Below, piece by piece: positions 56,581-64,000 of a stretch of DNA of 64,000 bases (positions within the stretch are counted from its first letter, which is position 1; every line of letters starts with the position of its first letter). This stretch comes from Marinobacter gudaonensis (GTDB lineage Bacteria; Pseudomonadota; Gammaproteobacteria; Pseudomonadales; Oleiphilaceae), in assembly GCF_900115175.1 (NCBI RefSeq), contig NZ_FOYV01000001.1, positions 1,550,001-1,614,000 on the forward strand. The letters are read 5' to 3'. The notes below the pieces were generated by a model. The model was not told the DNA's origin, made no database searches, and saw only the letters and a program-made list of their open reading frames with translations. Made by a program: the position numbers and the translations under genes.

Positions 56581-56670
56581 CGTCTCCGCCAAGGGCTGAC
56601 AAACGGCCCGGGTGGCGCCATACTGTCCGGAGCCGGGGAACGGGTCCAACTATCGGAATCAAAACAGGAT

Positions 56671-58089
56671 ATGGGAATGAAACGGGTCAGAAGTACACTC
56701 CATGCCACGCCTTTACGCACACTTGTGATCGCTACCTGTTTTGCCACCGCCTCCGGGCTTGCCCTGGCGCAGGACCCGGCACCGGAAACCGAACAGTTGC
56801 TGGAGGGCATCCAGAACGGTGAACGTGTCCAGATCAGCCTGCCCGACCCGGAAAAACAGCTTCCCCTGGAGGATCTTCGCAAGTTCACCGAGGTTTTCAG
56901 CCGCATCAAAGGCGCCTATGTTGAGGAAGTGAGCGACCGGGAGCTGTTGGAAAGCGCCATCAAGGGCATGCTCTCGGACCTGGACCCGCATTCCACCTAC
57001 CTGGCGCCAAAGGACTACGAAGAGCTCGAGGAGAGCACCTCGGGGGAATTCGGGGGCCTGGGCATCGAAGTGGGCATGGAAAATGGTTTTGTGAAAGTCA
57101 TCGCCCCCATCGACGACACCCCTGCACAGAAAGCCGGGGTACAGGCCGGCGACCTGATCATCAAGCTGGACGAAAAGCCGGTAAAAGGGATGAGCCTGGA
57201 GGAAGCCGTCAAACTGATGCGCGGCAAACCGGGCACTATCGTGACCCTGACCATTATGCGTGAGGGAGAAAACGCGCCGATCGAGATTGACGTGGAGCGC
57301 GACGTGATCAAGGTAACCAGCGTGAAATCCCGCATGCTGGAAAACGGCTATGGCTATGTCCGGATCACCCAGTTCCAGGCCGACACCGGCACCCAGTTCA
57401 AGGATGCTCTGGTGGACCTCGAGGAAGAACTGGGCCGGGACCTCGATGGACTGATCATCGACCTGAGAAACAATCCCGGCGGCGTGCTCCAGGCAGCGGT
57501 GGAATCGGCCGACGCGCTGCTGGATGAAGGCCTGATTGTTTACACCGAGGGCCGTATCCAGAGCTCCCGCCTGCGCTTCAGCGCCCGGGAAGGCGACGTG
57601 ATGGAAGGCACCCCCATTGTGGTACTGATCAACGGCGGTTCGGCCTCCGCTTCCGAGATTCTGGCAGGCGCGCTGCAGGACCATGAAAGAGCCGTGGTGA
57701 TGGGCACCCAGTCATTCGGCAAGGGCAGCGTTCAAACCGTGATTCCGCTGGATGAAACCCATGCCATCAAGATGACCACCGCCCGTTACTACACCCCGGA
57801 CGGTCGCTCCATCCAGGCCACGGGCATCAAGCCCGACATCGTTGTGCGCCCGGCGGAGCTGAAGGAACTGGACAGCAAGCCCTTCTTTACCGAGGCCGAT
57901 CTGAGCGGGCATCTGGAAGGACAGAACGAGAAAGCACAGGAGCAGGAGAAAACTGACCCGTCCGCAGAAGCCGATTCGGTATCTCTGGCAGAGCGCGACT
58001 ACCAGCTTCGCTCGGCCCTGAACCTGCTCAAAGGGATTCATATCCTGAACCCTAAGACCAGGGGCATGACGAAAGGAAACAGTCAGTGA
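56671..58089 (+). CDS. ctpA: S41-family C-terminal processing protease
   Basis: 472-residue periplasmic serine protease. Signal peptide at the N-terminus, PDZ domain (GIEVGMENGFVKVIAPIDDTP), catalytic Ser in NGGSASASEILAGAL, Lys in GTQSFGKGSVQTV. Acts in envelope quality control; Pseudomonas CtpA degrades cell-wall hydrolases. Follows envC after 90 bases; its end overlaps the next gene by 4 bases. Confidence 0.94.
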   Translation: MGMKRVRSTLHATPLRTLVIATCFATASGLALAQDPAPETEQLLEGIQNGERVQISLPDPEKQLPLEDLRKFTEVFSRIKGAYVEEVSDRELLESAIKGMLSDLDPHSTYLAPKDYEELEESTSGEFGGLGIEVGMENGFVKVIAPIDDTPAQKAGVQAGDLIIKLDEKPVKGMSLEEAVKLMRGKPGTIVTLTIMREGENAPIEIDVERDVIKVTSVKSRMLENGYGYVRITQFQADTGTQFKDALVDLEEELGRDLDGLIIDLRNNPGGVLQAAVESADALLDEGLIVYTEGRIQSSRLRFSAREGDVMEGTPIVVLINGGSASASEILAGALQDHERAVVMGTQSFGKGSVQTVIPLDETHAIKMTTARYYTPDGRSIQATGIKPDIVVRPAELKELDSKPFFTEADLSGHLEGQNEKAQEQEKTDPSAEADSVSLAERDYQLRSALNLLKGIHILNPKTRGMTKGNSQ

Positions 58090-58901
58090 AAGCAGCCGTC
58101 ACACTGCTGGCGCTGGCGCTCCTGGCCAGCGCCAGCCTGGCTTCCGCGGAACCCGGCAACCGGACGCTGCCACCCACCATCGCGATCATCATCGACGACA
58201 TGGGCCATGACCTGGCCGAGGGTGAGCGTCTGGCCATGATGGACCAGCCCCTGACCCTGGCGTTCCTGCCCTACCGCCGCCATACCGATACCCTGGCGCG
58301 CCTCGCCCATCGCGAGAACAAGGAAATCATGCTCCATGCGCCCATGGCCAACACTCGCAATTTCGGGCTCGGCCCAGGTGGCCTGACGCCGGACATGGAC
58401 GAACAAAGCATGGCAACAACTCTTCGCCGCGCCCTGCAGTCAATTCCCCATGTTCGCGGGGTCAACAACCACATGGGCAGCCTGCTGACCCAGCAACTGC
58501 AGCCCATGGACTGGATCATGAAGGAGCTGTTCCGGTACCCGGTCTATTTTGTCGACAGCCGCACCATCGCTTCCACGGTTGCCGGCGATGTGGCCGAAGC
58601 CTACCGGATTCCGACCCTGGCACGGGATGTCTTCCTCGATCACGAGCAGACCGAAGAGTTCATTGATCGCCAGTTCAAGCTGCTGATCAAGCGCGCCCGC
58701 GAAAACGGAAGTGCCATTGGCATTGGCCATCCTCACAAGGTCACCGTGGATTATCTGGAAAAGCACCTGCCAGAACTGGACCGCCAGGGCATCGCCATTG
58801 CTACGGTCAGCGGGCTGTGGGCCATGCGCAATGGCAATCGCGAGATGTTTGCAGAGGGCGAAAAGCAGGCCATCCGACCTGCCCTTGCGCAGAAGAAGTA
58901 G
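58086..58901 (+). CDS. Divergent polysaccharide deacetylase family protein (YibQ-like)
   Basis: 271-residue exported protein. Signal peptide LLALALLASASLASA; IIIDDMGHDLAEGERLAMM and NNHMGSLLTQQ are the family signs. The NodB-type zinc triad is partly kept. Role unclear; conserved next to envC-ctpA. Starts inside the ctpA stop region. Confidence 0.88.
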   Translation: MKAAVTLLALALLASASLASAEPGNRTLPPTIAIIIDDMGHDLAEGERLAMMDQPLTLAFLPYRRHTDTLARLAHRENKEIMLHAPMANTRNFGLGPGGLTPDMDEQSMATTLRRALQSIPHVRGVNNHMGSLLTQQLQPMDWIMKELFRYPVYFVDSRTIASTVAGDVAEAYRIPTLARDVFLDHEQTEEFIDRQFKLLIKRARENGSAIGIGHPHKVTVDYLEKHLPELDRQGIAIATVSGLWAMRNGNREMFAEGEKQAIRPALAQKK

Positions 58902-58903
58902 GA

Positions 58904-59677
58904 TCAGTCCCGGACTTCGATGCCCTGGGCCTTCATGAAGGCCTTGGCTTCCGGGATGGTGTGCTGGCCGAAATGGAAAATGGAGGCCGCCAGCACCGCG
59001 TCGGCCCCACCCTGGGTAACACCGTCGGCCAGGTGTTGCAGTTCGCCCACGCCCCCCGAAGCAATCACCGGCACGATCACCGCGTCGCTCACGGCCCTGG
59101 TCAGGCCAAGATCAAAGCCGATCTTGGTGCCGTCCCGGTCCATGCTGGTAAGCAGCAACTCGCCGGCGCCCATGTCTACCATCTTGCGGGCCCACTCGAC
59201 GGCATCCAGGCCGGTTGGCTTGCGGCCACCGTGAGTGAAGATCTCCCAGCGGGGCGCTTCATCCTCGGCACTGACCCGCTTGGCATCAATGGCCACCACA
59301 ATGCACTGGCTACCAAAACGCTCCGCCGCCTCCCGCACAAACTCCGGATTGAACACAGCCGCGGTGTTGATGGACACCTTGTCGGCACCGGCGTTCAGCA
59401 GTTTGCGAATGTCGTCCACGGTGCGCACGCCGCCACCCACGGTCAACGGGATAAACACTTCCGCCGCCATCCGTTCGACGGTCTCGTAGGTGGTGTCGCG
59501 ACTTTCGTGGCTGGCGGTGATATCCAGGAAGGTGATTTCATCGGCGCCCTGCTCGTTGTAGCGGCGCGCCACTTCCACCGGATCGCCGGCATCGCGGATA
59601 TCCACGAAATTCACGCCTTTGACCACTCGGCCCTTGTCGACATCGAGGCAAGGAATGATGCGTTTCGCCAGTGCCAT
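58904..59677 (-). CDS. hisF: Imidazole glycerol phosphate synthase cyclase subunit
   Basis: 257-residue (beta/alpha)8 barrel that, with HisH, makes imidazole glycerol phosphate. Starts [46 protein letters not shown] carries the catalytic region. Last gene of the minus-strand hisBHAF block, 7 bases after hisA. Confidence 0.97.
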   Translation of the reverse strand: MALAKRIIPCLDVDKGRVVKGVNFVDIRDAGDPVEVARRYNEQGADEITFLDITASHESRDTTYETVERMAAEVFIPLTVGGGVRTVDDIRKLLNAGADKVSINTAAVFNPEFVREAAERFGSQCIVVAIDAKRVSAEDEAPRWEIFTHGGRKPTGLDAVEWARKMVDMGAGELLLTSMDRDGTKIGFDLGLTRAVSDAVIVPVIASGGVGELQHLADGVTQGGADAVLAASIFHFGQHTIPEAKAFMKAQGIEVRD

Positions 59678-59684
59678 GGTTTGC

Positions 59685-60422
59685 TTACCCCTTCAGGCTG
59701 TCACAGAAGGCCTGGGCTTCGGCCACATCGAGCGTGCCCTCGTAGATGGCCCGACCGGTGATGGCGCCGAGAATGCCTTTGTCCGCCACGGTGGCCAGGC
59801 GTTTGAGGTCGTCCATGTTGGTCACCCCACCGGAGGCAATCACCGGGATGCCGCCTTCTTCGGCCAGTGCCGCAGTGGCTTCCACGTTCACGCCCTGCAT
59901 CATGCCGTCGCGGCTGATGTCGGTGTAGACGATGGACTCAACGCCGTCATTGGCAAAGCGTTTGGCCAGATCGATGGCCATCACTTCAGAGACTTCCGCC
60001 CAGCCGTCGGTGGCAACGCGCCCGTCTTTGGCGTCGAGACCAACGATGATGTGGCCCGGGAATTTCTTGCACATCTCGGTCACGAACTCGGGCTCCTTCA
60101 CGGCTTTGGTGCCGATGATGACCCACTGTACGCCAGCCTTGAGGTAGGCTTCGATGGTGTCTGCCGAGCGGATACCGCCGCCAATCTGGATGGGCAGGTC
60201 CGGGTATTTGCGGGCGATGGCCTGGACAATTTCGCCGTTCACCGGCTCACCGGCGAAGGCGCCGTTCAGATCAACCAGGTGCAAACGACGGGCGCCGGCT
60301 TCCACCCAGCGGGTGGCCATGTCGACCGGGTCGTCGCCAAAGACCGTGGAGTCGTCCATACGGCCCTGGCGCAGGCGCACGCATTTGCCGTCTTTCAGGT
60401 CGATCGCGGGAATTATTAGCAT
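59685..60422 (-). CDS. hisA: Phosphoribosylformimino-AICAR phosphate isomerase
   Basis: 245-residue barrel isomerase of histidine synthesis. [20 protein letters not shown] opens it, with catalytic Asp8 and the [13 protein letters not shown] loop; second Asp in [13 protein letters not shown] 60422 overlaps the end of hisH by 7 bases. Confidence 0.97.
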   Translation of the reverse strand: MLIIPAIDLKDGKCVRLRQGRMDDSTVFGDDPVDMATRWVEAGARRLHLVDLNGAFAGEPVNGEIVQAIARKYPDLPIQIGGGIRSADTIEAYLKAGVQWVIIGTKAVKEPEFVTEMCKKFPGHIIVGLDAKDGRVATDGWAEVSEVMAIDLAKRFANDGVESIVYTDISRDGMMQGVNVEATAALAEEGGIPVIASGGVTNMDDLKRLATVADKGILGAITGRAIYEGTLDVAEAQAFCDSLKG

Positions 60423-61057
60423 TTTCCAGTCCATTCTGTGAAATTTTTCAGAAGCTGCAAACCTGCCCGGGCACTTTTCTCCGGGTGGAATTGCACGGCA
60501 AAGATATTGTCCCTGGCAACTGCTGCAGCCAGGTCGACGCCGTAGTGGGTTCGGCCTGCCATGTCGGCATTGCCCTCGGCCTCGGCGTAATAGCTGTGCA
60601 CGAAGTAGAAGCGGTCGCCGTCCGGGATGTTGTGCCACAGGGGGTGATCAACCGACTGGTACACCTGGTTCCAGCCCATGTGCGGCACTTTCAGTCGTTC
60701 GCCGTTCTCGGTCAGGTGGTCGCCGAAGTAGCGTACTTGCGAGGGAAACAGGCCGATGCAGTCAACGCCCCGGTTTTCCTCGCTGCGGGACATCAGGGCC
60801 TGCATGCCAACACAGATACCCAGGAACGGCCGGTCCTTGGAGACTTCGCGAACCAGCTCGACAACACCCAGGCGCTGCATTTCGGCCATGCAATCGCGGA
60901 TGGCGCCCACCCCGGGGAGGATAACGCGGTCGGCTTCGCGGATTTTCCGGGCGTTGTCGGTGACCAGTACGGTGGTGTCCGGAGCAACGTGCTCCACCGC
61001 CTTTTTGGCAGAGTGAAGGTTGCCCATGCCGTAGTCGATGATGGCAACGGTTTTCAT
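60416..61057 (-). CDS. hisH: Imidazole glycerol phosphate synthase glutamine amidotransferase subunit
   Basis: 213-residue class I glutaminase supplying ammonia to HisF. Oxyanion strand ILPGVGAI, nucleophile in [12 protein letters not shown], and His/Glu in [11 protein letters not shown] 61057 chosen because [15 protein letters not shown] starts the family homology; the open frame extends to 61102. Confidence 0.97.
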   Translation of the reverse strand: MKTVAIIDYGMGNLHSAKKAVEHVAPDTTVLVTDNARKIREADRVILPGVGAIRDCMAEMQRLGVVELVREVSKDRPFLGICVGMQALMSRSEENRGVDCIGLFPSQVRYFGDHLTENGERLKVPHMGWNQVYQSVDHPLWHNIPDGDRFYFVHSYYAEAEGNADMAGRTHYGVDLAAAVARDNIFAVQFHPEKSARAGLQLLKNFTEWTGKC

Positions 61058-61129
61058 GGTTGTTGCGGTGTCCTTGATTGACCGGCCAGGAATGGCCGGC
61101 ACCAGAAAGTCTTTCCGGAGCGAGCCGGG

Positions 61130-61723
61130 TTACAGGGAACCCTTGGTGGACGGGGTGATGCCCGCCATGCGCTCATCCATTTCAATCGCCATGCGCAACG
61201 CACGGCCGAAGGCCTTGAACACGGTTTCAATCTGGTGATGGGTGTTCTTGCCCTTCAGGTTATCGATGTGCAGGGTCACCATGGAGTGGTTCACAAAGCC
61301 GTGGAAGAACTCCTCGAACAGATCCACATCGAAGCCGCCAACGGCGCCACGGGTGTAGGGTACGTCCATCATCAGGCCAGGACGGCCGGAGAGGTCGATC
61401 ACCACGCGGGAAAGCGCTTCGTCCAGCGGCACGTAGGCGTGACCGTAGCGGCGGATGCCCTTCTTGTCGCCAACGGCCTGCTTGAAGGCCTGACCCAGGG
61501 TAATGCCAATGTCTTCCACGGTGTGGTGGTCGTCGATATGCAGGTCTCCCTTGGCCACGATGTTCAGGTCAACCAGCCCGTGGCGGGCGATCTGGTCCAT
61601 CATGTGCTCCAGGAATGGCACGCCGGTGTCGAAACTGGACTTGCCGGTACCGTCGAGATCAATCTCCACGGTGATCTGGGTTTCAAGGGTATTTCGTTCT
61701 ACCCGAGCCTTGCGTTCGGCCAT
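61130..61723 (-). CDS. hisB: Imidazoleglycerol-phosphate dehydratase
   Basis: 197-residue Mn enzyme. The metal His motifs [11 protein letters not shown] and FFHGFVNHS are clear; [18 protein letters not shown] precedes. Monofunctional, without the phosphatase half found in enteric HisB. First gene of the hisBHAF unit; ATG 61723. Confidence 0.97.
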   Translation of the reverse strand: MAERKARVERNTLETQITVEIDLDGTGKSSFDTGVPFLEHMMDQIARHGLVDLNIVAKGDLHIDDHHTVEDIGITLGQAFKQAVGDKKGIRRYGHAYVPLDEALSRVVIDLSGRPGLMMDVPYTRGAVGGFDVDLFEEFFHGFVNHSMVTLHIDNLKGKNTHHQIETVFKAFGRALRMAIEMDERMAGITPSTKGSL

Positions 61724-61849
61724 GGGGACTCCGTAACAATCCATAAAAAAGGGCGTCAGTGCGCCGGAAGTATTTTTACCGGGCGATTATACCTTTTCTG
61801 TTGGCCGGAGTCCCGCAAACGGTTCAATTGCGCCGATAGTCCGGCCCGC

Positions 61850-62311
61850 TTAAAACGCCTTCTTGAGGTTGTTCATGTAGGTGTCCACGAGGCTGTTGAA
61901 CTCGTGCTTGATCACCGGGCTGATCGCCAGCTTGAGCAGGCTCGGCAGAGGGACGGTGAGCTCGGCACTGGTCTGGAATTTCACCGCGGTGGCCTTGTCG
62001 CCCTTGGCCTTCAGGGTCCAGGAACCACGCACCACGCCGTTGCCCTCGCCTTTTACCGGCTCCCAGGTGATCTTGCCGGCGTCTTTGTCTGCGTGGTACT
62101 TGCAGGCGTACACAGACTGGATTGCGTGCTTGTCCACGCCCACCTTCTCCATTTCCCAGCGGTAAGCGTTGTCGCCCAGATCAGTGAGTTTATGAACTTT
62201 CGGAAAATGGCTGGCAGAGCGTGGCACATCCGCCAGCAACTCGAAGACCTCATCGTAGCTTCCCGGAATTTCCAGTTCCCGGTTCAGCTCAATCGAAACG
62301 GTAATTGCCAC
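61850..62311 (-). CDS. SRPBCC family protein
   Basis: 153-residue single-domain START-like protein (ELEIPGSYDEVFELLADVPRSASHFPKVHKLTDL). The cavity fold suggests a lipid or polyketide-like ligand; no closer assignment. Ends with SLVDTYMNNLKKAF. Divergent from the AsmA gene. Confidence 0.8.
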   Translation of the reverse strand: MAITVSIELNRELEIPGSYDEVFELLADVPRSASHFPKVHKLTDLGDNAYRWEMEKVGVDKHAIQSVYACKYHADKDAGKITWEPVKGEGNGVVRGSWTLKAKGDKATAVKFQTSAELTVPLPSLLKLAISPVIKHEFNSLVDTYMNNLKKAF

Positions 62312-62516
62312 GGTCTACTCCTTTTTATGTTTGTTGGTGCTCTTGCTGCTACAACTGTAGCCGGAAATTAAAGACGTGTATTTTGGCCCAACACTACCGC
62401 ATTGTCATACTCCTGCGCTGTTAATTTGTTAACCCTGCGTTATCCTTTGGGTTATTACCAACAGAGTTCTCCCTGGACATCTGCAAGCTCCCAACATGAG
62501 GAAGGAAGCCCGAATC

Positions 62517-64000
62517 ATGAAAGCCGTCCGTTATGTGCTGATTGCCATCGTTGCGCTGATCGTTCTTGCCGTGGCTGCGGTTGCCATTGCCATGGCCGTT
62601 ATCAACCCGAACGACTACAAGCCACAGATTGAAAAGGCCGTAGAAGATGCGACCAATCTGGACCTTGTTCTGGAAGGCGATATTGGCTGGTCTTTCATCC
62701 CCCTTGGCCTGGAACTTAATGCAGTTGAGGCCAATCTGGATGGCGAACGTTTCGTCGCCCTCGAACAGCTGGTCGCCCAGGTGGACTTCTGGTCACTCAT
62801 TGCCATGTCGCCCAGGGTGAACACCTTCGTGCTCAACGGCCTCGACGCGCGACTGGTCGTTAATGAGCAGGGCGAGGGTAACTGGACCCGCATCATGCCG
62901 GAGAAGACTGAGGAAGCCACCTCCGAACAGACCGCAGGCACTCAGGATGAACAGGCACAGGACGATCAGCAGGCCGGCGGTGAGCCCCTTAATTTCAACG
63001 TCGAGAATGTCCAGATCGGCAATGCCCAGGTGCGTTACACGGACCAGAGCACAGGGCAGTCCGTCACTCTCGAAAACTTCACCGTTAACGCCAGCAGCAT
63101 TACCCTGGGTTCCGAATTTCCATTGGAAATCGGCTTTCGGGTAGCAACCACAAAGCCGACCTTTGAGGTGGACGGCAGCATCAGTGCCCGCCTGGCCGCC
63201 AACGAGGCGCTGAACCAGTTTGCGGTCTCCGGACTGAAGGCGGTATTCGACATGACCGGCGAGCCGTTTGGCGGTAAAAGCGTTACCGCCGAGCTCGGCG
63301 GCTCGGCCAGCGCGAACCTGGAAAACGAGACCGCCAGCCTGAACGGTTTCTCCGCCTCCCTGGCCAACCTTACCCTGAACACCGATCTGGATGTTAAAGG
63401 GTTTGGAGACTCCCCCGCCCTGAACGGCAGGGTTGCAATCGCCGAGTTCTCCCTGAAGAAGCTGCTGGACAATCTCGGCCAGCCGGCGGTGGAGACCCGT
63501 GATCCGGACGTACTCACGGCCATCGCCTTTTCAACAGGCATTGGCGGCCCCGCCGGCAAGGTGGAGCTGAGCGACCTGAACATCCGACTGGACGACACCA
63601 CCTTCAAGGGTTCCGGCAGCTACAGCCTCGCCAACAGCGGCATCGTGTTCAACCTGCAGGGCGACAAACTCAACGCCGACCGTTACCTGCCCCCGGAGGC
63701 TGAAGCAGAAGCCGCCAGCGGTGGCAACGAAACCGCATCCTCCGGTACCACGCAGGCTACCGGCAGCAATCCCGAGAGCGACCTGCTGCCCCTCGAGACC
63801 CTGCGCAGCCTGTTGCTGGATGTCGATTTCGGTCTTGGCCAGTTGATCGTCAGCAACCTGACCATCAACGAGATCAAGGCCAGCACAACCGCCAAAGATG
63901 GACTGCTCAAGGTGGATGAATTCAGCGGCAAGCTGTACGAAGGCAGCTTCGGCGCAAATGTTACCCTGGACGCCCGCAGCGACAACCCGAAGTGGGCAGT
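62517..64000 (+). CDS. AsmA-family protein (3' end outside window)
   Basis: At least 494 residues. A single N-terminal membrane anchor (VLIAIVALIVLAVAAVAIAMAV) leads to DYKPQIEKAVEDATNLDLVLEGDIGWSFIPLGLEL, the AsmA start. A Gln/Glu/Ala-rich low-complexity linker lies near residues 120-160, and another Ala/Glu/Ser/Thr-rich one near 395-425. AsmA proteins are bridge-like lipid-transfer factors between inner and outer membrane. RBS AGGAAGG before ATG. The stop is beyond the window. Confidence 0.88.
   Translation, partial: MKAVRYVLIAIVALIVLAVAAVAIAMAVINPNDYKPQIEKAVEDATNLDLVLEGDIGWSFIPLGLELNAVEANLDGERFVALEQLVAQVDFWSLIAMSPRVNTFVLNGLDARLVVNEQGEGNWTRIMPEKTEEATSEQTAGTQDEQAQDDQQAGGEPLNFNVENVQIGNAQVRYTDQSTGQSVTLENFTVNASSITLGSEFPLEIGFRVATTKPTFEVDGSISARLAANEALNQFAVSGLKAVFDMTGEPFGGKSVTAELGGSASANLENETASLNGFSASLANLTLNTDLDVKGFGDSPALNGRVAIAEFSLKKLLDNLGQPAVETRDPDVLTAIAFSTGIGGPAGKVELSDLNIRLDDTTFKGSGSYSLANSGIVFNLQGDKLNADRYLPPEAEAEAASGGNETASSGTTQATGSNPESDLLPLETLRSLLLDVDFGLGQLIVSNLTINEIKASTTAKDGLLKVDEFSGKLYEGSFGANVTLDARSDNPKWA

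Overview
The window is GC-rich, densely packed gammaproteobacterial chromosome. The gene content (ectoine hydroxylase, periplasmic copper oxidase system, several NarK-type transporters, FabA/FabB, a SUF cluster, the secB-gpmI-envC-ctpA-his block) fits a marine Marinobacter-like organism. That assignment is from memory of gene order and protein style, not from a search. I saw no rRNA, tRNA, CRISPR array, transposase or phage gene.

Layout. 1-3420: a beta-oxidation pair on the minus strand (multifunctional FadB/FadJ-type enzyme cut by the window edge, and its thiolase). 3597-7975: stand-alone ectD, a tandem-HAD protein, and a DUF2256 plus photolyase/cryptochrome pair. 8010-18790: a copper and heavy-metal island with a Met-rich periplasmic protein, a copper P-type ATPase operon, cupredoxin-copA-copB, a two-component system, a CadR-like MerR regulator and a CDF transporter. 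18787-22595: AEC transporter, Crp/Fnr regulator, WrbA, HlyIII and Yip1 proteins. 22596-29590: three NarK-family nitrate/nitrite transporters and a universal stress protein, with two FNR/ANR-like boxes. 29643-34757: EVE protein, unassigned permease, bacterial voltage-gated channel, SirB2, NnrS behind an NsrR-like box, SRPBCC protein. 34976-38590: fabAB, an HTH-only AraC regulator, trhP. 38591-45527: sufBCDS-A-T-E behind a strong IscR type 1 site, with two structured palindromic repeats flanking sufB. 45588-48881: flgP-flgT and a TraF-like outer membrane protein. 48964-52597: cca, a pteridine-reductase-like SDR, acetoacetyl-CoA thiolase, trmL. 52664-61723: secB, yibN, gpmI-envC-ctpA-yibQ, hisBHAF. 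61850-64000: an SRPBCC protein and the start of an AsmA-family protein.

The observations I rate highest are these. (1) A repeated TTCAG-N6-TTCAG box stands before all four copper-related transcription units, so the metal island looks like one regulon under its own response regulator. (2) Two intergenic elements have a long outer stem of unrelated sequence but a conserved interior (GGGA-loop hairpin plus TTCACRGCGT), so base pairing rather than sequence is conserved; they flank sufB. (3) A tandem HAD protein has both motif I copies changed to D-W-H. (4) A BacNav-type channel has an acidic TFEDWTD filter. (5) A FabR/DesT-like palindrome precedes the HlyIII gene, and a second stands between the HTH-only AraC gene and trhP, close to fabAB.
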